DNA of 64,000 bases from Henckelia pumila (GCF_033568475.1 NC_133123.1:137600242-137664241), one strand, 5' to 3'. Counted from the first letter of the stretch, positions 37,137 to 59,810 are shown. Numbers and translations are program-made. The notes: generated by a model not told the origin, from the letters alone.

Positions 37137-37658
37137 TCAACTTTGCTGAACTGGACAATCCCTGGCTAAATGCCCCTCTTCTCCACAATTATAACACTCC
37201 CTGCCGCGGCCCACGCCGCCGCCTCGGCGACCTCTACCGCGGCGGCCGCGGATATATCCCCTGTACCCATCAGCAGCGCCGCCGCCCTCACGATAACAAT
37301 CTCTTGCGAGATGACCCGTTCTCCCACAGTTATAACACTCCATCCCAATCCCATCACCCACACTATAAGTGGCTCGGTACCCACCGCCGGACCTCCCCCC
37401 TCTGTAGCCGCCTCGGCCGCGTCTTCCTCCGGTGGTGTGATTTCTGACCTCCACAGCTCTGCTGGACCCGTCTTCGTCAGTTCCCAGCTTGAACCGTACC
37501 CGCTGGCCCTCCCGAAGAGTCCGGAAACCATCCGATTGGATCTCCGAGAAGTGCACGAATATATCTTCGCCGCCGTCTTCGGTGGTGATGAAGCCGAATC
37601 CCTTTTGCCCACTGAACCATTTCACTGTCCCCGTCAATCTCCCAGCTGCTTCCGCCAT
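37137..37658 (-). CDS. Cold-shock-domain glycine-rich zinc-knuckle protein (CSP/GRP2 family)
   Basis: Intronless, 173 aa. Residues about 8-73 form a cold-shock domain with RNP1 ([10 protein letters not shown]) and RNP2 (DIFVHFSEI). Then come Gly/Arg-rich RGG-type linkers and two CCHC knuckles, [14 protein letters not shown] (about residue 108) and [14 protein letters not shown] (about 155). This is the layout of Arabidopsis CSP2 and CSP4, which have two knuckles; CSP1 and CSP3 have seven. These proteins bind single-stranded DNA and RNA, melt RNA structure, and act in cold response, flowering and seed development, in nucleus and cytoplasm. The upstream GC-rich 5' segment and the codon bias of the Gly linkers create a long antisense frame that is not a gene. 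Confidence 0.96.
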   Translation of the reverse strand: MAEAAGRLTGTVKWFSGQKGFGFITTEDGGEDIFVHFSEIQSDGFRTLREGQRVRFKLGTDEDGSSRAVEVRNHTTGGRRGRGGYRGGRSGGGYRATYSVGDGIGMECYNCGRTGHLARDCYREGGGAADGYRGYIRGRRGRGRRGGGVGRGRECYNCGEEGHLARDCPVQQS

Positions 37659-38095
37659 AGAAAATATATATTCAACTGGATTTGGAACCTCAATTTGATC
37701 GCCGATCCCAATGTGTTAATATTAGAGGAATGTTGGCCGGATCTATGGACCAGAATCATCGGATACTCTATCCATCTTCATTTTGTCTTATTTACTGCAA
37801 ATTGTATCCATCGTGTGGATAAAACAATAATCAAAGAGTGGGGACGGGGAATTCATGTCACCACCACACCTCCAAATGAAAATTTTAAAACACAATGATT
37901 TTCAAGGACCATAAAAATAATGTTACTAAAAATTAACATAATTAATGATCATATGATATATAGTCGGAATGTGATAGTAAATTATATGTTCTTATGTAGT
38001 TTCTTGAGTAATATAGACTCTACAATGCGTGCATTCTTTTTTTTTTTTTCTATTTTATGTCCTTCGTTTCTATATTAGAAATGAATGTTAACGAA
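37659..38095. other. Upstream region of the cold-shock-domain gene
   Basis: Leader and promoter of the minus-strand gene. No distinct TATA box can be assigned with confidence. No other gene seen. Confidence 0.4.
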
Positions 38096-38103
38096 AAGAA
38101 ATA

Positions 38104-38897
38104 GGGTAAGTTTACTTTAAATCCTCAAACATAAACTTAAATTTACATTCTGACTTTATCAATAATAATATATGTTTGCACTCCCTAATCTAGATAAAAA
38201 AATATTTCTCCACTCCCATTTATTTTTTTGGCATTATTGATTTAGATCGGGTATAAAATATTAAATTTGAAGTATAAAATTTTAACATATCAACACTTGT
38301 AAAAATGTTTGGATACTCGAAAATATATATTTGTATCAAATTTAAAATAATTAGTACTCAAATATCATATATTAGTACTATATTTCTAATGTTTTGAGCT
38401 GACTTTTATCCAAAAAATACAAATATGTCGTTAACATCAATACTTTTTTTTGTGACGTGGAAACCCGCAGCCGCTACCTTTCGTTCCGCTCTGGATAAAC
38501 CCCCGGACTAACGCAATAGCCTGCAAACTACGCTAGTCAGGTAAACCACACTGGGCAAACACTGTGTGACAGGCTAGTCCAAGAAAGTGTTGGCAGGAGA
38601 AATCGAACACCTGACCTCTAACCAAAAGTTCACCTACTCCATCAACTTGCGTATATGTTTTAGTACTCAAAAACATATATTAGTATCAGATCTTAAATAA
38701 TTAGTACTCAAATATCATATATTAGTACCATATTTTCAATGTTTTGTACCCAAATTAATCCAAGAAAAAACAAGTGAGCTCAGGGAGTGTAGAAACATAT
38801 TTATGTAAATTAGGGAGTTTAAACAAACATTTTTTCTCTGACAAAAACTAATTGTAAAGTTAAGTTTGGAGTTAGGGATTTAAAACAAATTTACTCC
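38104..38897. mobile_element. hAT-like long-TIR element with 8-bp target duplication, carrying a SINE
   Basis: The perfect repeat AAGAAATA flanks it (38096-38103 and 38898-38905). The left end GGGTAAGTTTACTTTAAATC pairs with the right end GATTTAAAACAAATTTACTC as an imperfect inverted repeat, and the match extends inward through GTTTGCACTCCC and GGGAGTTTAAACAAAC. Inside, about 95-bp direct repeats (38304-38400 and 38649-38750, ATAATTAGTACTCAAATATC shared) flank a SINE. No transposase frame. Confidence 0.8.
38444..38639 (-). mobile_element. tRNA-derived SINE
   Basis: On the minus strand it starts with an A-box-like GGAGTAGGTG and a B-box-like GGTGTTCGATTTC (about 38599-38611), and ends in an A tract (T8 on the plus strand, 38444-38451). 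CATCAA lies outside both ends (38435 and 38640) as a short imperfect target duplication. About 196 bp, typical of plant SINEs; the family is not named here. Confidence 0.7.
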
Positions 38898-38905
38898 AAG
38901 AAATA

Positions 38906-40126
38906 TTATTATATATATATATAAATAAGATGGAATATGATTTTTTTAAATATATATATAAAAAAGGAATATGATTTTTTTTAATAAAAAAATGGGAATA
39001 TATGTATAAATATTAATTAAGAACTAGCCATGCATAATGACAACCTGGGATAAAGAAACATGACAACCTGGCCAATCACAAACGACAAAACTGGTCACAT
39101 ATAGTTAGCATGCAAATTTTTTTTTATTGCCAACTGATTATTATAATTTATTATTCCCAGCACATGTTGAGCAAAACAGACCTATCCACCAATTAATGAA
39201 AGGTGCAAAATCATAAAAATTGTTTAAATTGCTCTGAAATTAATGAATTTAGGTACAACATAATATTAACTAAAAACGTTTTACATACACCACATATATT
39301 AATTATATTATAGACATATAAAATATGTGACTATAATTTACCGCACTATCTTGAAACCAGAGGGTAGAGGCAACGAAGGGCGGCTTCGTTTTTTTATTTT
39401 AAAAATTGAAACTAAATATTTCTGTTATTATTTAAATAAATTTAAGTCCTAAAAAATAACATCCACTAAAATACATATATGCATAGGGTAATGCTCCACT
39501 TATTATTAATGTAGCGTACGTATATAACCATATTTCTTGATTATTATTTCAAGGCAACCTCTAAATAATATTAATTAATACCAATTGACCAGTACGGATC
39601 CATTAAGATCTCTTTTATTTTTATTTACAAACTTTATGGATTAATTTTAATTAATAAACAATTTTAATTGTAGGGTTATCGCTGTTATCTATAATATTTT
39701 TTTTAGCTTACTGTTCACACCTAACAGCATATCGTTGGGTAGGTGGATGATTTCTATCTCTATCTCTATCTCTATCTCTATCTCTATATTTGTACCTAAA
39801 TTAATTAAATATTTTTAAGGGTAATTTGTATTTTCAATATATATACATATACAACACATGATAGATTAGTTCAATAATATCTGAGCTAAAAAATTGTTCT
39901 AATTATAATTTTCAGACAATACAATAAATGAACTCGGAAGAACGCTTCTACGAAAATCATAAAAAGAGTAGAAGAAGAAGAAGATGTATTTTTTATTATT
40001 AAAAGTATGGTATGTAATTATATACAAAGTTGCAAGTGTGCATGATCCATACGCAGTCAACACTCAACATGTAATAAATTAAAATCAAAGAATTTTAATT
40101 TGCGCCTAACAATTCGTGAAAAAAAG
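38906..40126. other. Intergenic with a (TATCTC)n microsatellite
   Basis: AT-rich DNA with TA runs near 38910-38930. A hexanucleotide run of CTATCT units is at 39753-39787. No coding exon recognised. Confidence 0.5.
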
Positions 40127-41206
40127 TCAATTGTCTTGTGTTGCTTCTTTAGGAGAACTTTGGGCTTCCTTGTCTTTATTGGATTCGACGATGCATTTTC
40201 CCACCTTTTCTTCCACTGCCTGAACCTGCGTTTTCACATTTTATTCAAACTAATTAGTCTAAAATAAACTTAGAATATACATTTCATTATTCAAATCACA
40301 TTCGATCACCGCCTTAATTTAATAAGAAAAAAATATACATATATTAAATTTCAATTCTTGATTAAATTTTTTTTGGTTTACCTTGTCAATAAGATTATCG
40401 AGAGAATCAGCAGTTTTAGCAGTTTTATCAGCCATATTTTCAACGTAGTCCACCATTTCTTTGAGTCTTCCTTGGGGAAGATCATCCGATATGTCTTCCG
40501 CAATCTTCTCTACTTCCTCCGCCACTTTTTCCACCACTTCCACTATATCTTCCACTTGTTGCACTGCATTTACAATCCTCTCTGCACTCCAAATCAATAT
40601 TCATCCCAATCACTTATACAAATTCTTGAAAATATAATATATATATATATATATATATGAATTAATTAGTTTTCCTTACTTTCAAGAACCCATAATGGCC
40701 CCCATTTGTGAGAGAAGAAGGGGAGTATAAGGGATACCACCATTCCAAGAATCCAACTCTTGCTGCATTTAATAATATGAAATCAACATCGATCATTATA
40801 TATATTATTATTTCAAGAATATATATATAGATAGATAATCAGCAAATTAATTTACATTGATCCGGAAGGAGGGGGTGTAGAAGGCAATGGAGCTCCCGGT
40901 ACACTATTAGCATAAACAGTAAAAGAATTCCTGCAAGATGTGATTTATAAAGAACTTTTTAGTACAAATTTTATGACAGTATATATGATCAAGAACTAAT
41001 TAAACTTATACGCATACATATACATACCTTTTGAGTTTCCCACCAAATTGCACACTTGATTTGTTTCCCACAAATCTTATGTTGAAATTTGAGATACCCA
41101 AGTTGGAGATGGGGTTCAATAACATAACTTGAGGTCTCTGATATGGCTTCAAATGGAACCGAGTCGACTCGTTCCCAACGATGTTACAGCTTGTAATAAT
41201 CGACAT
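40127..41206 (-). CDS. Plant-specific predicted plastid membrane protein with a C-terminal helical coil
   Basis: Five exons on the minus strand, 41028-41206, 40856-40930, 40680-40762, 40382-40581 and 40127-40225, total 636 nt, 211 aa, all GT-AG with matching phases. The start at 41206 is the first in-frame ATG. Residues 1-80 are rich in Ser, Asn and basic residues with few acidic ones, like a chloroplast transit peptide. A hydrophobic helix follows at about residues 88-101 (ILGMVVSLILPFF), then HKWGPLWVLE. Residues about 115-180 are acidic and helical with Val-Glu-x-Val repeats (EDIVEVVEKVAEEVEKIAED). I recall similar unnamed plant proteins with the KWGPL segment; no function is known to me. 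Location and topology are inference. Upstream of the start is a poly-A/poly-T stretch. Confidence 0.8.
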
Positions 41207-43660
41207 GTTTGATCTTAGCAAAATGATAAAAAAAAAAAAAAAAAACAGATGGTGTTTTTTTTTTTTTTTCTTTTGGATTCGAAGTTATAGAAAGCCTTAG
41301 AAAAATGCTCAAGAAAGATGGTCTAGTTTGAGACTTTGCTGTGAAAGAAGGTGAGATTTATAGCAGCAAGAATTGAGATAGTCAACAAGGGTATTTCGGT
41401 CATTCAGACAGCTCCAGCAGACACGTTGAAAATTATATAATAGTGAAATTCGGACTAATTAATTTAGCCTTAACAAGTAACGAAAGCGCACCGTGAAAAC
41501 AGTCAAATCTGACAACCTAGTCAGTAGTCACATGGCCACCAATCGCAAATTCTAAAATATTTTTACGTGACCATTTTGTATTTTCTGTTAATTAAATAAA
41601 ACTAATTTACTGTGTATGACTTCTTCGTGGTTCAAACCTCGCGGAAAGATCTAGGAAACTGATATATCATATACGTACAAAAGAATCTTGACTGAAAAAC
41701 GTGTTGAATTCTTTTTCTAACGTATTGATCTTATAAAAATATTTAGTATTCTGCTAATATATTTATTTATATAATATAATATATATTTCTTCGACTAATG
41801 TTTTTTTTTTTTTAAAACACAAACTGTTGTATTTAAAATAAGTGTTCGATTAGAAGTTTCATTCACATTTGACTAAATTTCAATTCGTAATTATTCAAAT
41901 CTCAGCGTTCATAACTTCATATATTAATTTGTTGTAGTATTACACTGCCTAACTTCGCTTGAGTTTATGTTATACATGAAATAACACTCTCTTTATATTT
42001 TTACTGCATACATTATGCATATTCAGTTTAATCATTTGGTGATATTTTTATTTGGATTTCACGTGAACATGTTATATTCAACCGGAAAAATAGTATTCCA
42101 AAATCCAAGTTTCAGGAAAATTATCAAATTTTGGGTATATCGAAGTTATCGTATCGCAAAAATATCAAATTTATCGCATACCAAAAATTTATGTATGGTA
42201 TGTCAATGGTATAAAATTTTGAAAATATCGGTATCGAAATATCAAAACATTATTTAAAAAACTAACTATATATAATATTTATAAACAATAAATTTTTAAA
42301 CATATAAGATTTTTTCTGGTTTAAAACGATATAAACCGATATCGTAGCGATATTTCGGTATACCGTCAAATTTCGGTATGATCGATTTATTATTTATATG
42401 TATTTTCTTTCAGTACGGTACCAATATAGCATTTTCTTATTCAGTAATTTTCGGTACGATACGATATGATATGTCAGCCTTGATTTAATCACATCGGCCA
42501 TTAATTAAGTTGATATATTTTTCTATAGTCTCTAAGGATTTAATTACGATTAGGATTTGGATTAAAGCAATAACCAATTTTTGTTTTTCCTTTTTAAAAG
42601 TTTTGCTTATTCTGCATTAAAATATTATTTCCCATAGGGCCAAATTAAAGATGTTAGAGCCTAGAGGCTAGAAGCCTTGAACGATTAGGTCAAACAATTT
42701 TGAAAAAAAAGATGTATATATACAAGTGTTTTAAAAAGTTCACTTAAGCGATGCTTAATTTTATTTAAGCTTTAATACGTTTAAATTCGATTAAGTGACC
42801 GCTTTTTAGAATGGAAGATTTCATTTGTTTTTTTAAAATTTTTTTATATAAATATGTATATTTCTAGTTTAGAACTTGAATTATCTATTAAATCTTAAAT
42901 TTATGGTTAATCTAACATTTTATTTAATGTTTGTCTTAAAATAATTAAAATTATAATGAAAATTGAAAACGTTTTTCACGCTTAAGATCGTTCTAAGATC
43001 GCTTAAACTTGAAAAACTTGAATCTTAACCCACGTTTCGACGTGCTTAACGCTTTTTAGAATCTTGATACATATCATAAGGAACAAATTTGTTCACTTGT
43101 CCCAGGCCCAAGTCAGCAATAATTATCGATCAAAAAAAAAAATTTATCAGCGACATTCAATTTTTTTGTCAAAAAAAAAATAAAACAAAATTTAATGTGT
43201 GCGCCTGTGAGGTGCTAAATGGACAACGATTTTTAAAAGCATCAAGAAAATCATGTCGCAAAAAAATGTAATTTCATGCTACGTTAATAAGCATATTCAA
43301 TTATATGCATAAGAGTGTATTGATTAATGTAAAACAAAATTAAATGTATTCGCGACTAATCGAGTTCTCTTTAATAGTACTTGATGTGAGGTTTAAGATG
43401 ATATAATCAATAATCAATAATCAAAAGAGAATTGGAAAAATACAGTATTTAAGTCAAATCGACTAATATATATACTACGAAAATGGGGTAGACGCATAAA
43501 TTCGATTTTCCATCACTATGAACGACGATGTGGTAGAATCTAAATATTTAAAGTGAGTTTCACTCCTTTACTATGTAACGAAAAGATAAACCAATGACAA
43601 AATATCTCTCAAGATCAGTTCCAAATTTCCAATAATTTGTCAATGCTGGTTTGCATTATA
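41207..43660. other. Intergenic, repeat-rich
   Basis: A stretch at about 42085-42480 is dense in GGTATACC, GGTATCG and CGATATC words, a form seen in dispersed plant repeats. A second at about 42650-43080 repeats TTAAGCG and GCTTAA words. Neither has clear ends. No gene seen. Confidence 0.4.
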
Positions 43661-43669
43661 ACTTTTTTA

Positions 43670-44000
43670 TTTAGGCTCATTTATGCATATTATTTATGCA
43701 TCTATTAATTATAATTTTACACCAATCAAATCATTAATTATTAATCAAATCATTAATTATTTATATTACATCAATCAAATCATTGAATTCAAATTATTAT
43801 ATTAATCCTTATAAATAATATTATTTATTGTTAAAAAGACAAAATGATAATTTATCATTTTTATATAAAATTTAATCAATCAAAATCAATAAACTATAAT
43901 ATATCAATCAAATCAAATACTATATTAACTATCATTTCTTATTTATTTTTAATTACATTACATTAATTATCTATATATTATCAATCTTATCACTCATAAG
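43670..44000. mobile_element. Diverged copy of the 19.4-kb MITE family
   Basis: Shares the order of words ATCAATCAAATCAT, AATAATATTATTTAT, ATTTATCATTTTTATATAAA and TTAATCAATCAAAATCAA with 19440-19640. Ends are degraded. Confidence 0.5.
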
Positions 44001-44426
44001 GCCCCGTTTGGTACAAAGATGGAATAACTCATAGATTAGAATGTTGATTGATAATTGATTGATAAGGAAAAATAAATATGTATTTGATAGTTTTTTTTAT
44101 GTTTGATATGATTTTTAAAAGTGAGATAAGTTAGTATAAATAATTTAGGTTGACCAAAATGTCCTACTCTCAATTATTATTATTAAAAACAAAGTTATTC
44201 AAAAGAGTTGTGTTTTTTATTATTTATAGTGAAGGGATATATTTTGATAAACTACTTTTGTAATCAATGTGGACAAATATAATCCAACCTAGATTGTGTT
44301 GATGGATTGTCAATAAGCTAGTCCAACTTTTATTAATCCATATCATAGTTCAACTACAAAAATCAATTCAAACATGAGTTTTTTTAACAATCCAGGCTTA
44401 ATCAAACTTATCAAACTGGGCCCTAG
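44001..44426. mobile_element. MITE-like element with GGCCCcGTTTG / CAAACtGGGCC ends
   Basis: Inverted termini GGCCCCGTTTG (44001) and CAAACTGGGCCC (about 44413) bound an AT-rich body. No matching target duplication was found, perhaps because it abuts another element on the left. Confidence 0.5.
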
Positions 44427-45306
44427 TAGTTGATAATAATGATACGCAATTAGAATTAGAAAAAAATTTCTCGTTTCCATGTAATTTATCCTGGAACATC
44501 TTTTGGGTAAGTATCTTTTTGTCGAAATGATTTCAGTACTGCGCACTCGTAAAATAAACCACATAAAACAAAATTATAATAAATAATAAAATAATAATAT
44601 AACAGATAACCAAACCAACTACATTAACATTGTTATATGATATGCTTGATATATTTGCATACATTTTGAAACTTTGCAGATTACTTTGAATTTGTTTTTT
44701 TTTTTGAAGCGAGATTACCTTGAATATTACATGTGCAAGGAAAGTGCACGGAAAAGATAATATTCATCCATAAAAATGCGCTTGGCTACAACAATTTTCA
44801 TTACAACATTTCTCTCGATACAACATTAGGAATTATACGTATCAGTGCATGTTAAATTTATTCGCTTACGCTCAAGAGACATAACATGTCATGTCTCAAA
44901 AGAGTATCAAAAGAGTAACTATCACTATTCACCCTGAAATGAAACAAATAATGGTCCTCTAAAATCCCCAAGTAAAACTCCAGACGATCCAAGTAAATAT
45001 TTTGTATTTATCCTCGTTTAACGAAAAAAATTAACTCGTGTGGCAAATAAGAACGGGGATGCGCATGTGAATCCACACCGTGATCATTTAAAAACGAAAG
45101 AACTCCATCTATGAAACTGAACAAGGAAATGAAAAAGAGAAGAAAAATCCAGTATATATTTTAATTTCCCAGCAAAGGTGATTCTGACTGGAATTCACTT
45201 AAAACTTCTAATCCAGGTAAACTTCAAGTATTATGAATACCGATAAACAATAGATTGTTGAGTAAACAATTGAAACACTGTCTCTTACGATCAAATGCCC
45301 TTTGCA
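44427..45306. other. Intergenic and AlaRS 3' flank
   Basis: No coding exon. The part next to 45307 is likely the 3' UTR of the minus-strand alanyl-tRNA synthetase gene. Confidence 0.45.
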
Positions 45307-55596
<10,290 letters not shown>

Positions 55597-55687
55597 CAAC
55601 CGAGATGCTACTTGTATAGGCAGTAACGGCAGTGATGGAGGTGATTTACTTGACGTGATTAGACGTCTGTGGAATAGGAATGTAGTT
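55597..55687 (-). promoter_or_regulatory. AlaRS leader exon part with open, presequence-like frame and no AUG
   Basis: Upstream of the start codon the same frame stays open for 30 codons to a good acceptor (TTTTCAG before AACTACA). It encodes FLFHRRLITSSKSPPSLPLL, with Arg/Lys/Ser and no acidic residue, like a mitochondrial targeting peptide, but contains no ATG. In-frame near-cognate codons are one ACG and two CTG. Confidence 0.5.
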
Positions 55688-56295
55688 CTGAAAATTACAA
55701 TAAATCCAAATTAATTTCAAACCTTCGAACAAATTCACTTTGGAACTTATTATTTGTCACCAGTATAAAATCTCTCACGCATACTTTGCATTACTATAAT
55801 AACAAAATAAGTTAAACCAAAAATCACAAACTGTTGCTTGCCCAGGAACAGAAAAACTAATATAATAAACATTTTACCTTAACAAGACAACAAGAATCAT
55901 TTTCAATAACAGAACTGAAACCCAACAAACACTTATCAAGGAAAACTCAAACTTCAGCAAGTTGAGCTTACTAGCAAACAGAAACTTGGGTTGTAAAACG
56001 AATCAAAACTACAAAGCAATTGATCAATTCAAACCAGAAGCGCGCGATAAAGATTTTGAGAAAAAAAATCTCCATTTTTCTCTCTCGACTTATCAAGTTT
56101 GGAACTTTAAGCAATTTTGTGAACCGCAATGGCTACCTAGTTCAATTTTGTAGCCATCAGCTATCTGTCACAAGCACGTAAAATTATCATGTTACTCCAA
56201 TTAATTGTATCTAATTTCAATGGATTACGAGTTGAAGTAGAATAAATCGATTCAGGAACGTAAGAAAAAAAAATCGAATCAAATAGGAAAGATAC

Positions 56296-56400
56296 TCGCC
56301 GGAAACAAGCCGCCGAGGCCGCTAAGAAGGCCGCCACCAGTGCCGTTTCCTTGGAGGAGCTAGTAACGTCGAATCGCAGACTGCAGTCTTCGTTGCGATA
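56296..56400 (-). promoter_or_regulatory. Probable first (non-coding) AlaRS leader exon
   Basis: A GC-richer stretch on the minus strand ends CGGCGA|GTATCT, a good donor, and pairs with the acceptor at 55688. It has no ATG. The leader intron would be about 608 bp. The exact 5' end is not visible. Confidence 0.45.
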
Positions 56401-56403
56401 GTT

Positions 56404-56520
56404 CCTTGTGAGGGTTTTAGAAATTTAGGACATAGTGATGTACGGGCTTGGGCCAGAGAAATGGTTAATTGGGCTTATCGAATGGGGCCCAAAAGGTTAA
56501 ATTTGACTAAGACTTTCATA
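56404..56520 (-). promoter_or_regulatory. AlaRS promoter with telo-box-like and site II words
   Basis: Contains GAGGGTTTTAGA (telo-box-like, about 56410), and repeated TGGGCY/GGCCCA words (GCTTGGGCCA at 56448, TTGGGCTTA near 56470, GGGGCCCA near 56485). In plants these two motifs often occur together in promoters of translation and growth genes. The call rests on motifs and position only. Confidence 0.45.
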
Positions 56521-57355
56521 ACATATACATCATTCGCTTACATAAAATGAATTGAATTCGTCGGGTATAAACACAACGAATATAACAATAATTTATGTTA
56601 TGTTATTGGCATAATTGATTATTATATACTATATTTAGGTTAATTATTCTATATTTATGACATGATTCTCGGGAATGTGGTGACTACCTATTATAGATGT
56701 ATGATATTATTAAACTTTTTTTAAAAAAAAAAACCTTTTTTTCAGTAAAATATTCTCTATCCGTAGATTTGAATTCAAAATTGAGAATTAAAGGCGCAAA
56801 TGTACTATGTTTATGTGAATCGGGATAATTAAGTGATGGCAAAAGATATTCTTTCCGAATAAAGGGGAGGTTATTGGGTTTGATTTATGATATGAATTCC
56901 ATTAATAATATGCGAATAATACATCAAACCAAAAAAACATTACTCGATGTATTCGAGTTGGTGTAGGAAATAAGCATTTGACTGATCATCATGTAGCATA
57001 TGCACTACCAACTTTTATCGGACTAGTTTGACATACAAGATTTTAAGTCATGTGGTTTATCTAGTTAGTTAGCATGGTTTGTAAATTAATATACTAGCTC
57101 AAAACTTACGCAATGCATATCGAAGAGTGATGTCAATAGAGGTCTACGTCTCATATTCAACAAAAGATAAAATAAAATATTTATGTTACACCAATTTAGA
57201 GAGAATAAAAAATAAGGTTTGTCAAAAACAAATGGGTGTATTATTGTGATTTGTGAAAAGTCAAATTAACCATGGTTCTCCTTTCTGGTGTTCAAATTAA
57301 TATTTGTGTGTCTAATATATAAATATTAATTGACGCTATGAAACAATAGTGGATT
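56521..57355. other. Intergenic, no gene seen
   Basis: AT-rich DNA between the AlaRS promoter and the solo LTR. Confidence 0.5.
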
Positions 57356-57360
57356 GTTAG

Positions 57361-58573
57361 TGTTGGAACATACGCGTTTTTTTATATTGTCAAAATTAAG
57401 CTAAGTTCATAGGTTAACTGATCTTGTCCACCATCAAAAGTAAAGAGAAAAAAGACATAAACTGGATGAGCTAAACTGAAGAGTGAAGACACCAATTGAG
57501 TTGATCGTTGACCAGAGCTCAACCGAAAACTTTGAGTAAACTGTATTCAGTTTAGGGAGCTAAACTGAAACAATTTCCCAAAAGCCAAACTGCTCTAAGC
57601 TAAACTACACTGCTACAGTCGAGCCAAACTGAAATGTCAAAGCTAAACAAATGCTCGACTGGAACTGCCCAGGAGATTGCGTAATCACAAATAACAAATA
57701 CTAAATCAATTTAATTCTTGTGGATAAGAACAGTACAGACCTGATGCCGCAAAAGCAGAGCACTCACAGTATACTGTCATGACAGAGAATGTACGAGAAA
57801 AAAACAAGTTAACGACATTAATTTGAATTTGAAAGAGTCTTTGCCCGCCAAGTATAAATACAGATTAAGGGCCTATTGAAGAAGCATCCGGGTCCCTAGA
57901 AAAGTAATTTCACATATCATTATCAGAGGTAAACTGAAGATAAACTGAACTCTTCAGTTTACCCATATACAGTCAGTCGAGGAACAAAAAGATTACATCA
58001 AAGAGTCGAAGAACACAAGCATGCATATCAGTGTATAAGATAAATGAGAAACATTTTGTGTTAAGTATTGAGTTGTAATGCAAGTGTTGTGTTTACGTTT
58101 ATCAGTTGAGGTACTGCAAATCTCGTTGTAACAAGAATCAGTCGAAGACCAATTTCTTGAGTTTAGGAGTTATGAGATATACGATTGTGTGTAAGTTCTT
58201 GTCTAGGAATGACTGTTGCAAAGTGTTGTGATAGTAAAAGTCTTTTAGAGTAAATCATTTCGAGATGGAAGAAGAGGGTGACATATGAGTTTTGAAATCT
58301 CCGAACATCCAGAAACAAACTGTTGTGCATATTACTTTCAGTCAATCATTCTCACTCACTCACTAACTCATTTGATTATAGTTTTAATCTGTTAGTCGAC
58401 TTCATTCCGTACTTATCGTAGTTGTTTGATTAACATAGACACGCGAGAAAGAGACAGTTCATTTGACCAACCTCAACTGAACCAAACTAAGTCATATAGA
58501 GTCAACTAATACAACAATATCGAATAAGAGCTTTATTAAAGTAGTCGACCACACCCCTCAATCGATCCCAACA
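57361..58573. mobile_element. Solo LTR with 5-bp target duplication
   Basis: Begins TGTTGG and ends CCAACA, perfect inverted hexamers with TG...CA termini, flanked on both sides by GTTAG (57356-57360 and 58574-58578). No internal region or second LTR is present, so it is the product of LTR-LTR recombination. It holds a TATA-like TATAAATA (about 57852) and many TAAACTGA words. TGTTGG/CCAACA ends are common in Ty1/Copia LTRs, but the superfamily is not proven. The intact duplication argues for moderate age. Confidence 0.85.
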
Positions 58574-58578
58574 GTTAG

Positions 58579-59334
58579 TCTTGTAAACCAAGATCCGTTG
58601 AAATAATCTATTTGATTTTCTTTTCAAAATAAAAAAAAGAAAAAAATAAAGACCCATCCACGTTCCACAAAAAAAAAATTAAATTTTATATTACTCCGCC
58701 AAGTGTGATTTATAAAAAATTAAAAATCTAGTTCAATAGTCCTCTAAGTAAATCAAGGAAAACTTTTAGAAAAACACTTTTTCAGTTTTTTCTTAACAAA
58801 ATTTTGAAATTTTATTAAGAAAAAGTTGAAAATAATTTCATAAAAGATCTCTCAAACACTAGTTTATCTTGTTTTCTACTTGACCTATATCTGCAAGTGT
58901 TTTTCCAATAGAAACCACAATTCTTTTCTTGATTTCTAAAATCTGATCGGTGGTCATGATACTTCAATGTTGTTGGTGATAATTTTAAGTCGGAAATTAG
59001 TGTTTGTCAAATTATAATATAAAAAAGCAAAATATAATATATATTTTTTAAAAAATTCTATGGAATTTTTTTTTCCGAACAGAAACATAGGTAGTGTTTC
59101 CTAGAAGCTCTTTCAAACACTACAATAGTCATTTTCGTAAATCTTTTTTACAAATAAAATATCAGTTGTGTAATCATCTAGTATGACAACCGTGATCAAC
59201 AACAAATTTGATTGGTTTTTTTCAAAAATATGCACCATAGTTAACAGTTAAGACATAAAAAAATATTACTCCGTTTTTCACCAAAAAAACAAACAAACAA
59301 GATCCAACAATGAACTAACATACATACATCTAGC
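58579..59334. other. Intergenic, AT-rich with hairpin-forming stretch
   Basis: The 58786-58828 stretch is a strong inverted repeat (TTTTTTCTTAACAAAATTTT against AAAATTTTATTAAGAAAAA). TTTCAAACACTA words recur at 58850 and 59110. Possibly a small MITE; ends not defined. No gene seen. Confidence 0.4.
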
Positions 59335-59600
59335 TCCATCTACTCATCCGAATAATAACTACTTGAATTCTCAAGTTCTGTTCATATTTTTTGCCTCTAA
59401 AATTTCAAATCTTTCTCTATAATTCGTACCGAGGTAATTAAATACCACATCTTTTCATTGATTAGTACATTAATTTTTTTTAATGATAATATATTTATGT
59501 AACATGCGAGTGTATACTTCATAATAAAAAGAAATTGCTGGATATATTTTTGAGTTCAAAAGCAATCTGAATATTGTGCGTGTGCATGTATTGAACATAA
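59335..59600 (+). repeat. Upstream region of the GASA gene, duplicated at 62.57-62.79 kb
   Basis: Shares, in the same order and orientation, CGAATAATAACTACT, CCTCTAAAATTTCAAATCTT, TTAAATACCACATCTT and TTTTTAATGATAAT with the downstream copy. It ends about 290 bp before the GASA start codon. Confidence 0.75.
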
Positions 59601-59802
59601 AATTATCACGGTGGTGCATTAATTTCATTAACTATATATTGATAATTTGTCGCATATTATTTTGCATTTCAGCATCAACAAATTAAGAAAGTATATGATT
59701 AAAATATCCCTAAATAAAGAAAATTAGGAAAATAATATGTACAAATTAATTTTGCATTCAACGCATTAATTAGCTTTGCATGTGTGAGCATGCCCATTTG
59801 CC

Positions 59803-59810
59803 AATAAATA
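59803..59810 (+). promoter_or_regulatory. TATA-like box of the GASA gene
   Basis: AATAAATA about 79 bp before the start codon. Two TGCATG-type words lie just upstream (59778-59792). No stronger TATA box is nearer. Confidence 0.45.

Noticed and set aside
37170-37898. 242-codon open frame on the plus strand opposite the cold-shock gene
   Set aside because: It is a shadow of the GC-rich Gly/Arg codons on the other strand; no domain, and the minus-strand product is a clear family member.
38590-38643. Functional tRNA gene
   Set aside because: A- and B-box words are present, but no cloverleaf can be formed and an A tract ends the unit, so it is a SINE.
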